Positions 1-6,588 are shown, counted from the first letter of the stretch. The stretch is DNA of 14,594 nt from CAYGZM01 sp964354365 (GCA_964354365.1 CAYGZM010000095.1:1-14594), one strand, 5' to 3'. Notes: generated by a model not told the origin, from the letters alone. Made by a program: numbers and translations.

Positions 1-191
1 ACGAGATACCAGGTACGAAAGTCGAATTTGCCGCCTCTCTCGCCGAGGCGGTTGAACTGGCCGGCCGCCTTGCCGTAAGCGGCGACGTTGTATTACTGAG
101 TCCCGCCTGCGCAAGCTACGATATGTTCGACAATTTCCAGCACCGAGGACGCCAGTTCGCCAGCCTCGTCCACGACCGTTCCCGCCATTAG
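1..191 (+). CDS. murD: UDP-N-acetylmuramoyl-L-alanine--D-glutamate ligase, C-terminal part
   Basis: This is the 3' end of a gene that begins outside the window; the frame runs from base 3 to the TAG at 189-191 and encodes 62 residues. The protein adds D-glutamate to UDP-MurNAc-L-Ala in the cytoplasm during peptidoglycan precursor synthesis. The identifying segment is LLSPACASYDMFDNFQHRG, the strongly conserved C-terminal Mur ligase motif. In MurD of model species the serine of ACAS and the nearby phenylalanine contact the D-Glu substrate. The tail then closes with GRQFASLV, as in other MurD proteins. The next open frame on the same strand is 340 bases away and unrelated, so no cell-wall gene directly follows it in this window. 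The identification is firm despite the short length. Confidence 0.9.
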   Translation, partial: EIPGTKVEFAASLAEAVELAGRLAVSGDVVLLSPACASYDMFDNFQHRGRQFASLVHDRSRH

Positions 192-529
192 CCCCGCCGC
201 AAAACCGCCCCCAGCTTACCGCATTTCGTAAGTCCCGCTACTACGCTGTCATTTCGACTGGAGCGCAGCGAAGCAATCTCAAACCACTCGATGCACAATC
301 CGAAATGCCGGATGCGAAAAAACATTATAGGAATATCCTCGGCGAAGGCCTGAAAAACTCAAAAAAAGTTTGACCTTGTGACCCCGCATCCTTGCGCCAA
401 ACGAGCCAATCGACTTTATCAACTCCCTCAGCGACGATTTTCCCGGCGGTCCTCTGTAAAGTCGCCTCCCGCAACTGTCGATTCTCACTCTGACACGATA
501 AGAGACAATCTGATTTCCGAGGTTGCGAA
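192..529. other. Intergenic region between murD and the PilZ gene
   Basis: I see no convincing gene in these 338 bases. The reading frames that cross it have no recognisable motif. It contains one short genome-type interspersed repeat (listed separately). The last bases carry a GAGG Shine-Dalgarno site that belongs to the following PilZ gene. No clear terminator follows murD. Confidence 0.6.
247..280. repeat. Short interspersed repeat, GTCATTTCGAC type
   Basis: The text TGTCATTTCGACTGGAGCGC, followed by AGCGAAGCAATCTC, belongs to the same family as the sequence at 7753-7787 (GTCATTTCGACCGAGCGAAG, then CGAGCGGAGAAATCT). Both have the same order: GTCATTTCGAC, then a GAGCG..AGCGAAGC core, then a purine-rich end with AATCT. 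It is probably a REP-like intergenic repeat. The two copies are visible in the window; the family assignment is inference. Confidence 0.55.
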
Positions 530-925
530 ATGGACACGAAAACCGAGCGCAGAACAGAAAAAAGGCTGCGATACTACTGGCCCATTTGGTTTGCAGAGAA
601 TTTCGACGAGGCCCTCTCGCAGGGGCAAATGGTTGACCTCTCAAGCAGGGGGGCGGCCTTCACTTGTTACGCCGACGACGGTTGCCCCTACCCGGGCCAG
701 CACATAACCGCTCGATTCAGTGTTCCCTGCTATGGCCCTGATGGCTCGTTCGATATGGCCAGTTTCACCCGCTCAGCTGATATTTGTCGCGTCGATAGCG
801 TAAATCGCTTCCTCCGTCGCATTGCCGTTCAGTTCGCCGAGGTCCTGCCCTTCAAGCCCGGTGAACAGGATAATCGGCAGGCCGAGCCTGACCCGATGCA
901 GACCCTCGAACACGCACAGGCATAA
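530..925 (+). CDS. Small PilZ-domain protein (putative cyclic-di-GMP receptor)
   Basis: This is a 131-residue protein with a single PilZ domain and no visible partner domain. The two PilZ ligand motifs are present: R8-TEK-R12 (the RxxxR type, within ERRTEKR) and D36-L-S-S-R-G41 (the D/N-x-S-x-x-G type). Proteins of this family bind cyclic di-GMP and alter motility, secretion or polymer synthesis through a partner, but no partner is identifiable here. The ATG is preceded by GAGG at a spacing of seven bases. The last 25 residues are polar and probably disordered. The gene is flanked by non-coding DNA and does not appear to share an operon with bioY, which has its own promoter. Confidence 0.8.
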   Translation: MDTKTERRTEKRLRYYWPIWFAENFDEALSQGQMVDLSSRGAAFTCYADDGCPYPGQHITARFSVPCYGPDGSFDMASFTRSADICRVDSVNRFLRRIAVQFAEVLPFKPGEQDNRQAEPDPMQTLEHAQA

Positions 926-1008
926 CATCCCGCTGACGGCCAATCTGCGCCGCACGTCTTGCCGTTCGGCCGGACACCCGACCCGACCAAAAGTCTGCAA
1001 CATCACAT

Positions 1009-1037
1009 TTGACGCCGAAGGCGGCTTCAAATACAAT
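1009..1037 (+). promoter_or_regulatory. Sigma-70-like promoter of bioY
   Basis: A -35 box TTGACG (five of six) at 1009-1014 and a -10 box TACAAT (five of six) at 1032-1037 are separated by exactly 17 bases. Transcription would start near 1044, giving a leader of about 60 bases before the bioY ATG. The spacer contains a small dyad, GCCGAAGGCGGC (about 1014-1025), which could be an operator. I do not recognise it as a BirA or BioR site. Confidence 0.6.
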
Positions 1038-1105
1038 AATCCGCAATGTGTGGTATTCACAGAGTTCGTTGTGCCGATTGAACTATTCTTGCTGATGGAG
1101 AAGAC

Positions 1106-1696
1106 ATGCTGGCCAATGCGACCTTAGCCGACCTTGTAAGGCCTTGTGAAAAAAAGTCCGCCCTTCTGTATGACCTCGCCTTGATAATCAGCGGCTCTTT
1201 GCTGCTCGCCCTCTCTGCTCAGGTTGCAGTCGGCTATCCCGTCCCCATCACCGCCCAGACCTTTGCAGTCTTAATGTTGGCCGCTCTGCTTGGCCCAGGC
1301 CGCGCAGCCCTATGTCTTCTCGCCTATATTGCCGAGGGCGCCGCCGGCTTGCCCGTCTTTGCTCAGGGCAAGGCCGGTCTTGTCGTACTCTTTGGACCGA
1401 CAGGGGGGTACCTCATCGGGTTCGTCCCCGCCGCGTATCTTGTTGGATCTCTTGCCCGGAGGGGATGGGACCGCCGAATCTCGACTACCATCCTCGCGAT
1501 GATTATCGGAAATATCATAATCTACGCCTTTGGCCTGCTCTGGCTCTCTTGCCTGATAGGCATTAGAAACGCATTAACGCCCGGTCTATATCTCTTCATT
1601 CCCGGCGACCTCCTCAAGATAGCATTGGCCGCCGCTGTCCTCCCATCAGCCTGGAAATTGCTTGAGCATTTCGGATTCACCGCCCTGAAAAAGTAA
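1106..1696 (+). CDS. bioY: Biotin transporter substrate-binding subunit BioY
   Basis: This is a 196-residue integral membrane protein of the BioY family, the S-component that captures biotin. It can work alone or with an ECF energising module. Family hallmarks are visible: PVPITAQTFAV (45-55), GPTGGYLIGF (97-106) and PGDLLK (166-171), embedded in about six hydrophobic segments. The length is normal for the family. GGAG a few bases upstream of the ATG supports the start. No ecfA or ecfT gene is adjacent, so it would act as a solitary BioY or share a remote ECF module. No biotin synthesis genes lie nearby. Its promoter is described separately. Confidence 0.92.
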   Translation: MLANATLADLVRPCEKKSALLYDLALIISGSLLLALSAQVAVGYPVPITAQTFAVLMLAALLGPGRAALCLLAYIAEGAAGLPVFAQGKAGLVVLFGPTGGYLIGFVPAAYLVGSLARRGWDRRISTTILAMIIGNIIIYAFGLLWLSCLIGIRNALTPGLYLFIPGDLLKIALAAAVLPSAWKLLEHFGFTALKK

Positions 1697-1985
1697 TTTG
1701 CAGCACCCGCCCGATAAGGCACTTGCCCGAACCCGATAAATCCCTGCGCCGAGAATCGGACGTTTGGCGACAATTCATTTATTCCCGCTGGAAGGCTTCT
1801 ACAGAAAACACTCATGCCTCACGCGTCCACAAAAGGAAGTGGGCTGGGGGACGCGGAGGGAGAGAGGAGAGGAAATACCCCCAACCCACCATAGCTGTAT
1901 TGTACCACCGTGCTGCCGGCAACGCAAGAGAATTCTGCAATATTTTTTCAGTATTTTGAACGCATATTCTGTGCCGAAAACGCCC
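1697..1985. other. Intergenic region between bioY and the IS630 remnant
   Basis: No gene could be supported here. The stretch contains a purine-rich tract (about 1832-1880) ending in GGAAATACCC that resembles a tract at 9303-9336. The left part of the IS630 element should lie here, but I cannot recognise any transposase sequence past about base 1986, so that part is deleted or too decayed to read. Confidence 0.5.
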
Positions 1986-2135
1986 AATTTCAGCCCCGCG
2001 AGCAGCCGACCATCCCTTGGATAAAGCAATGACCGCTTTGACGCGATCGGCCTGACATTTATCACGCAAGGAACGATGAAATCTTTCCAGTTCAGCTATT
2101 TCTTCTTTTGCCAATGTATAATCCTTCATATACAC
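1986..2135 (-). pseudogene. IS630-family transposase, N-terminal remnant
   Basis: The minus-strand reading frame from the ATG at 2135 encodes about 50 residues that match the N-terminus of IS630-type transposases: ELERFHRSLRDKCQADRVKA followed by VIALSKGWS and AEI. In intact members the next residues form the rest of a helix-turn-helix (typically ending LLLD) and then the DDE catalytic domain. Here the frame runs instead into unrelated sequence (GRFRHRICVQN...). Everything after roughly residue 50 is therefore missing, and no catalytic acidic residues survive. The fragment cannot encode a working transposase. The family call rests on my recognition of the N-terminal motif rather than on a search. 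Confidence 0.7.
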
Positions 2136-2200
2136 TGTTTATCGGACATAAGGTGCTTTCTGATCGAATATTACAGAATTTTTCAATCGAGAGCAGTATA
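2136..2200 (-). mobile_element. IS630 5' end, copy 1 (abuts the methyltransferase gene)
   Basis: This is the untranslated leader and outer end of the IS630 remnant, upstream of the transposase ATG on the minus strand. On the plus strand it contains GGACATAAGGTGCTTTCTGA (2144-2163) and, at its outer end, CAATCGAGAGCAGTATA (2184-2200). Both blocks recur at 4582-4601 and 4777-4793 in the same orientation. The outer boundary falls at or just before the TTG/ATG start of the methyltransferase at 2203/2209. The exact terminus is inferred from where the two copies stop matching. Confidence 0.65.
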
Positions 2201-2202
2201 TA

Positions 2203-3129
2203 TTGAGTATGAACAGAAAAGATCAATATCCTAAACCACAATGCATCGACGCAGCTCCCAAGCATGCGCAGCTACACTGTGTGCCTGCTGCGGCCGGACA
2301 CTGGCCGGATATCGCGCGGATATGGGAGCAAGTTGGTCCGCCGTTACGCCCGTCAGCGCAGGATATCGCATTCCTCAACGATGCGATAGGCTCCTGGGTG
2401 CGCGACAACGGTGCGCCTCGTGCGCTGATCCTCGGCGTGACCCCCGAACTGTACCACCTCCCATGGCCAAATGGAACGGACGTGTCGGCTGTGGATCACA
2501 CGCAGAGCATGATTGACGCCGTCTGGCCGGGACCGCGAACCGCCGTGATATGCGCCGATTGGACCACCATGCCATTACAGACGGGTTCGCGGGACATCGT
2601 GCTGTGCGATGGTGGACTTAACTTGCTGGAGTATCCGCACGAGCACCTTCAATTCGTTCAAATACTCCATCGGGTCATTGCATCTGATGGTTTGTGCATT
2701 TTCCGTTTGTTCATCCCGCCTAAAAAACGCGAAGAGTCTGACAAAGTGCTCCAGGACTTGCTTGAGGCGAAAATTCCTAATTTGAACCTGCTCAAGCTTA
2801 GGCTCTGGATGGCTCTGCATGAAGATATCACACAAGGCGTCGAACTTAAGCGGGTTTGGAACGCAATCCGCCGGGTCGCGCCGGATTTTAACTGCCTTGC
2901 ATTGCAGATCGGCTGGCCGGTCGAACACTTGTTGGCAATCAATACGTATCGGAAGTGCTCGACCAGGTACTATTTTCTCGACCTCGATGATGTCTGTCAT
3001 TTGTTTTGCGAAAATCCAGGCGGCTTTACTCTTGAAGCTGTCCATGTGCCGACATACGAGTTGGGTGAACAGTGCCCCACCGTCGTGTTGCGCCGCCCTG
3101 ATGCCGCCCATGTTCGCGGTGATGGTTAG
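2203..3129 (+). CDS. Class I SAM-dependent methyltransferase
   Basis: This is a protein of 308 residues (306 if the ATG at 2209 is used instead of the TTG at 2203). A Rossmann-type SAM site is visible: motif I ALILGVTPEL (74-83), an acidic residue in AVDHT (D98) closing strand two, ADW (118-120), and motif IV-like DIVLCDGGLNLL (131-142). A HWPDIARIWEQVGPPLRPSA segment precedes the fold, and a long C-terminal region probably forms a substrate lid. The substrate is unknown. Only a weak purine run precedes either start, and the IS630 end lies directly upstream, so the native promoter and perhaps the first codons may have been replaced. A thuA-like pseudogene follows six bases after the stop, suggesting a former operon. 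Confidence 0.8.
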   Translation: MSMNRKDQYPKPQCIDAAPKHAQLHCVPAAAGHWPDIARIWEQVGPPLRPSAQDIAFLNDAIGSWVRDNGAPRALILGVTPELYHLPWPNGTDVSAVDHTQSMIDAVWPGPRTAVICADWTTMPLQTGSRDIVLCDGGLNLLEYPHEHLQFVQILHRVIASDGLCIFRLFIPPKKREESDKVLQDLLEAKIPNLNLLKLRLWMALHEDITQGVELKRVWNAIRRVAPDFNCLALQIGWPVEHLLAINTYRKCSTRYYFLDLDDVCHLFCENPGGFTLEAVHVPTYELGEQCPTVVLRRPDAAHVRGDG

Positions 3130-3135
3130 GCCACT

Positions 3136-3511
3136 ATGCCAAGGGACCGAGAAATTATGTATCCAGAATCGAAAACTTCAAAAAATTACCCTAAACGCGT
3201 CTTACTGCTTTACGGCGGGGGGGAAGGACACCAACCGGAACGCTTCGCCGACTTTGCCGAAAATGAGATCCTTGGTGATTTCGACGTCGTTCGTTCCCAG
3301 GATCTCGGAATGCTGCGTCCCGATGCCCATGTCTTGGAAGCGGCAATGGGGTAAAGGACGCGTATTTTACTGTGCCCTGGGTCATACTTTGGATGTGCTT
3401 GAACAGCCTTCCATAACTACGCTGCTTTCACGGGCTGTGCGCTGGGCCTGTCGGAGTCCAAAGAAATATTACACGCGAGCCACTAAACAGAAAAGGCTTC
3501 AATTACGCTGA
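3136..3511 (+). pseudogene. ThuA-like domain protein, internally deleted and frameshifted
   Basis: Two halves of a ThuA (trehalose-utilisation, glutamine-amidotransferase-like) protein lie in different frames. The N-terminal half, starting at ATG 3136 or 3157, reads KRVLLLYGGGEGHQPERF then GDFDVVRSQDLGMLRP and stops at 3354. The C-terminal half, in the next frame, reads MSWKRQWGKGRVFYCALGHT and ends RAVRWACR... at TGA 3509-3511. ThuA domains run about 200-220 residues; here roughly 130 central residues are absent and the join (about 3300-3320) is out of frame. The gene follows the methyltransferase by six bases. Its 3' end overlaps the convergent O-methyltransferase gene by 29 bases. ThuA proteins are usually linked to sugar metabolism, often beside oxidoreductases, which are not present here. 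Confidence 0.75.
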
Positions 3512-4526
3512 ACGTCATGCCAACTGGAAGGATTCGGATCACACGGAAGCCGGCCGAGCTCAGGAGCTCTCGAAACTCTCCTTCTGTTCGCTCTTGGCCT
3601 GCATGTGCAACGAGCATGGTCAGGTCGGTTCGCACGGCCGCCTGGTGGGCCGCCGAAACCTCCAACCGATCCGGAAGGACTCGTTCAACAAGCAGCAGCC
3701 GCCCCTTTTCGCCCATTGCACTGCGGCAGTTTTCAAGAATCAGCTTACTCTTCTTGTCGTCCCAGTCGTGAATTATACTCTTGAGGATGTATGCATCCGC
3801 GCCGCCTGGAACCGATACAAAGAAATCTCCCTCTAAAAACTCGCACCGGGACGCCAATCCTGCCTCCTCAAAACGACGCTTGCCGCCCTCAATCGCATGA
3901 GGCAGATCGAACAGAACTCCTGAAGTCGCCGGACTGGCTCTGAGGATGCAGATGAGTAATTCTCCGTACCCTCCTCCGACATCCACGATCCGCTTCAGCC
4001 CCGAGAAGTCGTATATCCGCACGACACTCTTGGAAGTGAGCCGTGTAAGCTCGACTAACGCCTCGTTGAACACCGCTGCCGCTTCTGGATCCTGCTCAAG
4101 GTGTTTGAAACCATCGGTCCCGGTGAGCATTTTTCTTGCACTTTCACCCGTCTTTACGCTATACAATAAACTTCCCCAAACCTGCCAGAGGTGGGCGCCC
4201 CACCATATTGTCCATGAGCGCAGCGACCCGGGGACGTCGGTCCCAAGCAGCGAGCCCATTGGTGTGATCTCGAAGGAGCCGTCCTCACGTTCTCGACAAA
4301 TCTCGATTGTGGTCAGGGCTCGAAGAAGGCGATGTAGCGATGGCGCGTGGGTCCCCGTAGCGATGGCAAGGTCTTCGCTCGTCCTGGGCCCTTCTGCAAA
4401 CAAGTCTGCGAGCCGCAGTTCAGCGGCGACGTATGCAGCTTGTGCCATCCAGCTGCTGGTAACACACTCCAGGAGCCTGTGTGCCGGCGACACACTCTCA
4501 GAGTTTCCTGTTCTGTTTTTGCTCAT
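3483..4526 (-). CDS. COMT-type O-methyltransferase (plant/CrtF-like family)
   Basis: This is a 347-residue protein with the two-part layout of the acetylserotonin/hydroxyneurosporene O-methyltransferase family. Residues about 15-100 form an N-terminal winged-helix dimerisation domain (AELRLADLFAEGPRTSEDLA, RLLRAL). Residues about 170-345 form the catalytic domain: SAM motif VDVGGGYGEL (181-190), FDLPH (206-210), GDFF (233-236), and LKSIIHDWDD (248-257), whose histidine is the usual general base. Length and all key residues are intact, so the gene looks functional. The substrate cannot be told from sequence; relatives methylate hydroxyls of polyketides, carotenoids or other aromatics. GAGGAG and GGAC lie upstream of the ATG. 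The leader runs directly into IS630 end copy 2, which may supply transcription. Confidence 0.88.
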   Translation of the reverse strand: MSKNRTGNSESVSPAHRLLECVTSSWMAQAAYVAAELRLADLFAEGPRTSEDLAIATGTHAPSLHRLLRALTTIEICREREDGSFEITPMGSLLGTDVPGSLRSWTIWWGAHLWQVWGSLLYSVKTGESARKMLTGTDGFKHLEQDPEAAAVFNEALVELTRLTSKSVVRIYDFSGLKRIVDVGGGYGELLICILRASPATSGVLFDLPHAIEGGKRRFEEAGLASRCEFLEGDFFVSVPGGADAYILKSIIHDWDDKKSKLILENCRSAMGEKGRLLLVERVLPDRLEVSAAHQAAVRTDLTMLVAHAGQERTEGEFRELLSSAGFRVIRILPVGMTFSVIEAFSV

Positions 4527-4581
4527 TGCGTCCTGCTCCTCTGGCGATCACGCCTCTGAGCTGCCCCTGATCCTTCTTATT

Positions 4582-4793
4582 GGACATAAGGTGCTTTCTG
4601 ATCGAAAATTACAAAAATTTATTAACGTCCCAAAGGTTGAGGGCAAGTCAGCGTTTAGCGGATAGCGTTTAGCGTCCGGTTTTTTCCTGTACGCTCCACG
4701 CTCCACGCTACGAAGAACGCTTTCTTACCCGACAGTATTTTTCCCCACAAATCTTGGGACGATACCAAAACTTTTCAATCGAGAGCAGTATAA
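4582..4793 (-). mobile_element. IS630 5' end, copy 2, split by a small inserted element
   Basis: GGACATAAGGTGCTTTCTGA with the following ATCGA.AATTACA (4582-4613) and CTTTTCAATCGAGAGCAGTA (4771-4790) reproduce copy 1 at 2144-2200 in the same orientation, with about 150 inserted bases between the halves. Similarity to copy 1 may extend left through TTAT (4577-4580) and GATCCTTC (4569-4576), which would be the first codons of the transposase with a small deletion. The transposase itself is absent and the O-methyltransferase gene takes its place on the same strand. The outer end points toward the adenylate-forming enzyme gene. Confidence 0.65.
4623..4764. mobile_element. MITE-like element nested in IS630 end copy 2
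   Basis: The insert is bounded by an 11-base inverted repeat with one mismatch: TAACGTCCCAA (4623-4633) and TTGGGACGATA (4754-4764). Inside are short tandem runs: GCGTTTAGCG then ATAGCGTTTAGCG on the left and ACGCTCCACGCTCCACGCT on the right. These are partly complementary, so the element could fold. It carries no coding capacity. Because copy 1 lacks it, its presence as an insertion is directly visible. The family is unknown. Confidence 0.6.
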
Positions 4794-4941
4794 CAAACCT
4801 CACTGCGCACTGCAAACTGATCTCTATTCTTGGCCGGCAGGATCAGATACCCGGAAATCCTGCTGAATTGAAAGAAACAACTGGCCTCGGAACAAAAAGA
4901 TTTCTAATATGGAACATCCGTTGTTGTTAAGGAGAATGTTG

Positions 4942-6252
4942 ATGAAACCTTTCCGTCTCTCGGACTATTTCAAACTGAGCAAGATTTTGCGTTTCAGGTG
5001 GCTAATGTGGAGAAGCCAGTTTTTCCCATTGGAGAGAATTAGAATTCTGCAATGGAATTGGCTGTCCGGATTGCTTGATCATTGTTTTCAGAGCGTACCT
5101 TACTATCGGGACCTTTTTAAGAAGATGGGCATTCATCGATCGGATATTCGATCGTTGGAAGATGTTCAGATCATACCGATATTGGATAAAAATACGGTGC
5201 GTGAGAATTATGGGGACCTCAGGGCGGATAATTTCCGCGAATTCAAGACCAGTGAATGTCATACCTGTGGGACAACGGGCACGCCTTTAAGACCGCATTG
5301 GGATTTAAACTCCAATGTCGTTGCGGCGATGGGCATCTGGAGGCATCAGTCGTGGGCCGGTTATCGTCTGGGCAATTCATTCCTGGATGTGCGAACTTGT
5401 GCATCGGATTTTTCTAAAGAGTATCTATGGACCCCATGGTGCAGAGGATTGGAATTCAGCATCGACCGCATCAACCCTTCAAATATCGGAAGATTCGCGC
5501 AATATCTCCGCAAATATAGAATCAAGTTTTGGCGGGGCCACCCGCCGGCGATGTGTCGCCTCGCTCAATTGTTGCTCGATGCAGGCATTGAAAATGTCAA
5601 GCCAAAATTCCTGGTGCCGCAAGGACTATCGCTTCACCAATATCAGAGGGAGTTCCTGGAACTCTGGTCAAATGCCCCGGTTTGTGATTATTACAGCATG
5701 GTTGAGCGATGTGTTCAGATATGTCAGTGCCCGGATGGAGGCTACCACACTACTGCGGAATTGGGACTTGTGGAAATCATCAAGGAAGATGGAACGCCCG
5801 CACAACCGGGAGAAGAGGGCCGGATCGTCGCTACCGGATTCCACAATTTCGCATTCCCGTTTTTGAGATATGATACCGGAGATCTCGCAATTCAGTCGGA
5901 CAAAATATGTCAATGTGGCAGAACATTGCCCTTAATCGAGAATGTGACCGGCAGAATAGACGATTATGTGACAGATGCTGATGGAAAACAAATAGCGGCG
6001 CTTCACTTACCCTTGTATTTTGCGCGAGGGGTTAGAATGGCTCAGGTGGTCCAGGAGAAGAAAGGTGTTCTGGATGTTTACATTGTGCCGTCAGAAGACT
6101 TCAATCTCGAAAACCAATCATTCATTATTCATGAGTTCAGAAAATTCGTGGGCCGGAACATACAAATCCATATTCATGAAGTATGTGAAGTGCCATACCA
6201 TCAGCCCGGCAAGAAATTCAAATTCGTCGTCTCTATGCTCTCGGGCAGTTGA
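4942..6252 (+). CDS. PaaK/CapK-like adenylate-forming ligase
   Basis: This 436-residue protein has the phenylacetate-CoA ligase (PaaK)/CapK layout. I chose the ATG at 4942 because AAGGAG (4929-4934) sits seven bases upstream; the in-frame ATG at 4909 has no ribosome site. Visible motifs are the ATP loop TCGTTGTP (about 108-115), YYSMVE (about 250-255, where most relatives have YG..E), RYDTGD (about 309-314), a CQCGR pair of cysteines (about 323-327), GRIDDYV (about 337-343), and a C-terminal PGKKFKF that can provide the catalytic lysine. Such enzymes activate a carboxylate as an acyl-adenylate, then often pass it to CoA; CapK relatives occur in polysaccharide loci. Its substrate is unknown. 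Codon use is visibly AT-richer than in bioY or xthA, suggesting separate ancestry. No carrier protein or CoA-pathway gene is adjacent. Confidence 0.82.
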   Translation: MKPFRLSDYFKLSKILRFRWLMWRSQFFPLERIRILQWNWLSGLLDHCFQSVPYYRDLFKKMGIHRSDIRSLEDVQIIPILDKNTVRENYGDLRADNFREFKTSECHTCGTTGTPLRPHWDLNSNVVAAMGIWRHQSWAGYRLGNSFLDVRTCASDFSKEYLWTPWCRGLEFSIDRINPSNIGRFAQYLRKYRIKFWRGHPPAMCRLAQLLLDAGIENVKPKFLVPQGLSLHQYQREFLELWSNAPVCDYYSMVERCVQICQCPDGGYHTTAELGLVEIIKEDGTPAQPGEEGRIVATGFHNFAFPFLRYDTGDLAIQSDKICQCGRTLPLIENVTGRIDDYVTDADGKQIAALHLPLYFARGVRMAQVVQEKKGVLDVYIVPSEDFNLENQSFIIHEFRKFVGRNIQIHIHEVCEVPYHQPGKKFKFVVSMLSGS

Positions 6253-6456
6253 TTCTCATAGTGAAGGAAGGGATTACGCGACATCCGGCGAGTTGCCCCG
6301 AACGGCTCGTAGCTCTCTGGCGCCAGCCGACTACGGACTCCGCCTGTCTTCTTTTCTCGGACCGCTATTACCCGGCATCTGCCCCGGACCTGACAACGAT
6401 GTACACGGTCCGAATAGAGGTGTTGCCCCCAAAACTCTCACCTCACCGGAATTTAC
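6253..6456. other. Gap between the ligase gene and the tRNA promoter
   Basis: Several frames are open here, including one of 77 codons beginning at 6249, but none shows a motif, ribosome site or credible composition. I see no terminator for the ligase gene. The region is best treated as non-coding. Confidence 0.5.
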
Positions 6457-6485
6457 TGGACAGAGCTGCAAGAGAACCATAGACT
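6457..6485 (+). promoter_or_regulatory. Promoter of tRNA-Gln
   Basis: TGGACA (6457-6462, five of six to the -35 consensus) and TAGACT (6480-6485, four of six to the -10) are 17 bases apart. The predicted start lies within a few bases of the mature tRNA 5' end at 6495, as is common for short tRNA leaders. The position directly upstream of the tRNA supports it. Confidence 0.5.
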
Positions 6486-6494
6486 ATGGCCGTT

Positions 6495-6565
6495 TGGGGA
6501 ATAGTGTAATGGTAGCACAACTGACTCTGGATCAGTTAGTCAAGGTCCGAATCCTTGTTCCCCAG
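6495..6565 (+). tRNA. tRNA-Gln (anticodon CUG)
   Basis: A complete cloverleaf can be drawn. The acceptor stem is TGGGGAA (6495-6501) with TTCCCCA (6558-6564), discriminator G6565. The D stem is GTGT with GCAC. The anticodon stem is ACTGA with TCAGT around the loop CTCTGGA, giving anticodon CTG at 6527-6529, which reads CAG. The T stem is CAAGG with CCTTG. The variable region is four bases. The T loop reads TCCGAAT instead of the usual TTCGAAT, so position 55 is C. CCA is not encoded. The U1-A72 pair and G73 are typical of bacterial tRNA-Gln. The next gene starts 24 bases downstream. Confidence 0.93.
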
Positions 6566-6588
6566 CTGTTCAACCGCGAGGATTACGT

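Noticed and set aside
2575..3111. 178-codon minus-strand open frame opposite the SAM methyltransferase
   Set aside because: The plus-strand frame has a full set of methyltransferase motifs; the antisense frame has none and is a shadow.
3946..4665. 239-codon plus-strand open frame opposite the O-methyltransferase
   Set aside because: The minus-strand gene has intact family motifs over its full length; the plus frame is a shadow that also runs into IS sequence.
4909..4941. Upstream ATG for the PaaK-like gene
   Set aside because: It has no ribosome site, while the ATG at 4942 has AAGGAG at seven bases; the AAGGAG itself lies inside the extra coding sequence.
6249..6482. 77-codon open frame between the ligase gene and the tRNA
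   Set aside because: No motif or ribosome site was seen, and the frame overlaps the ligase stop and the tRNA promoter.
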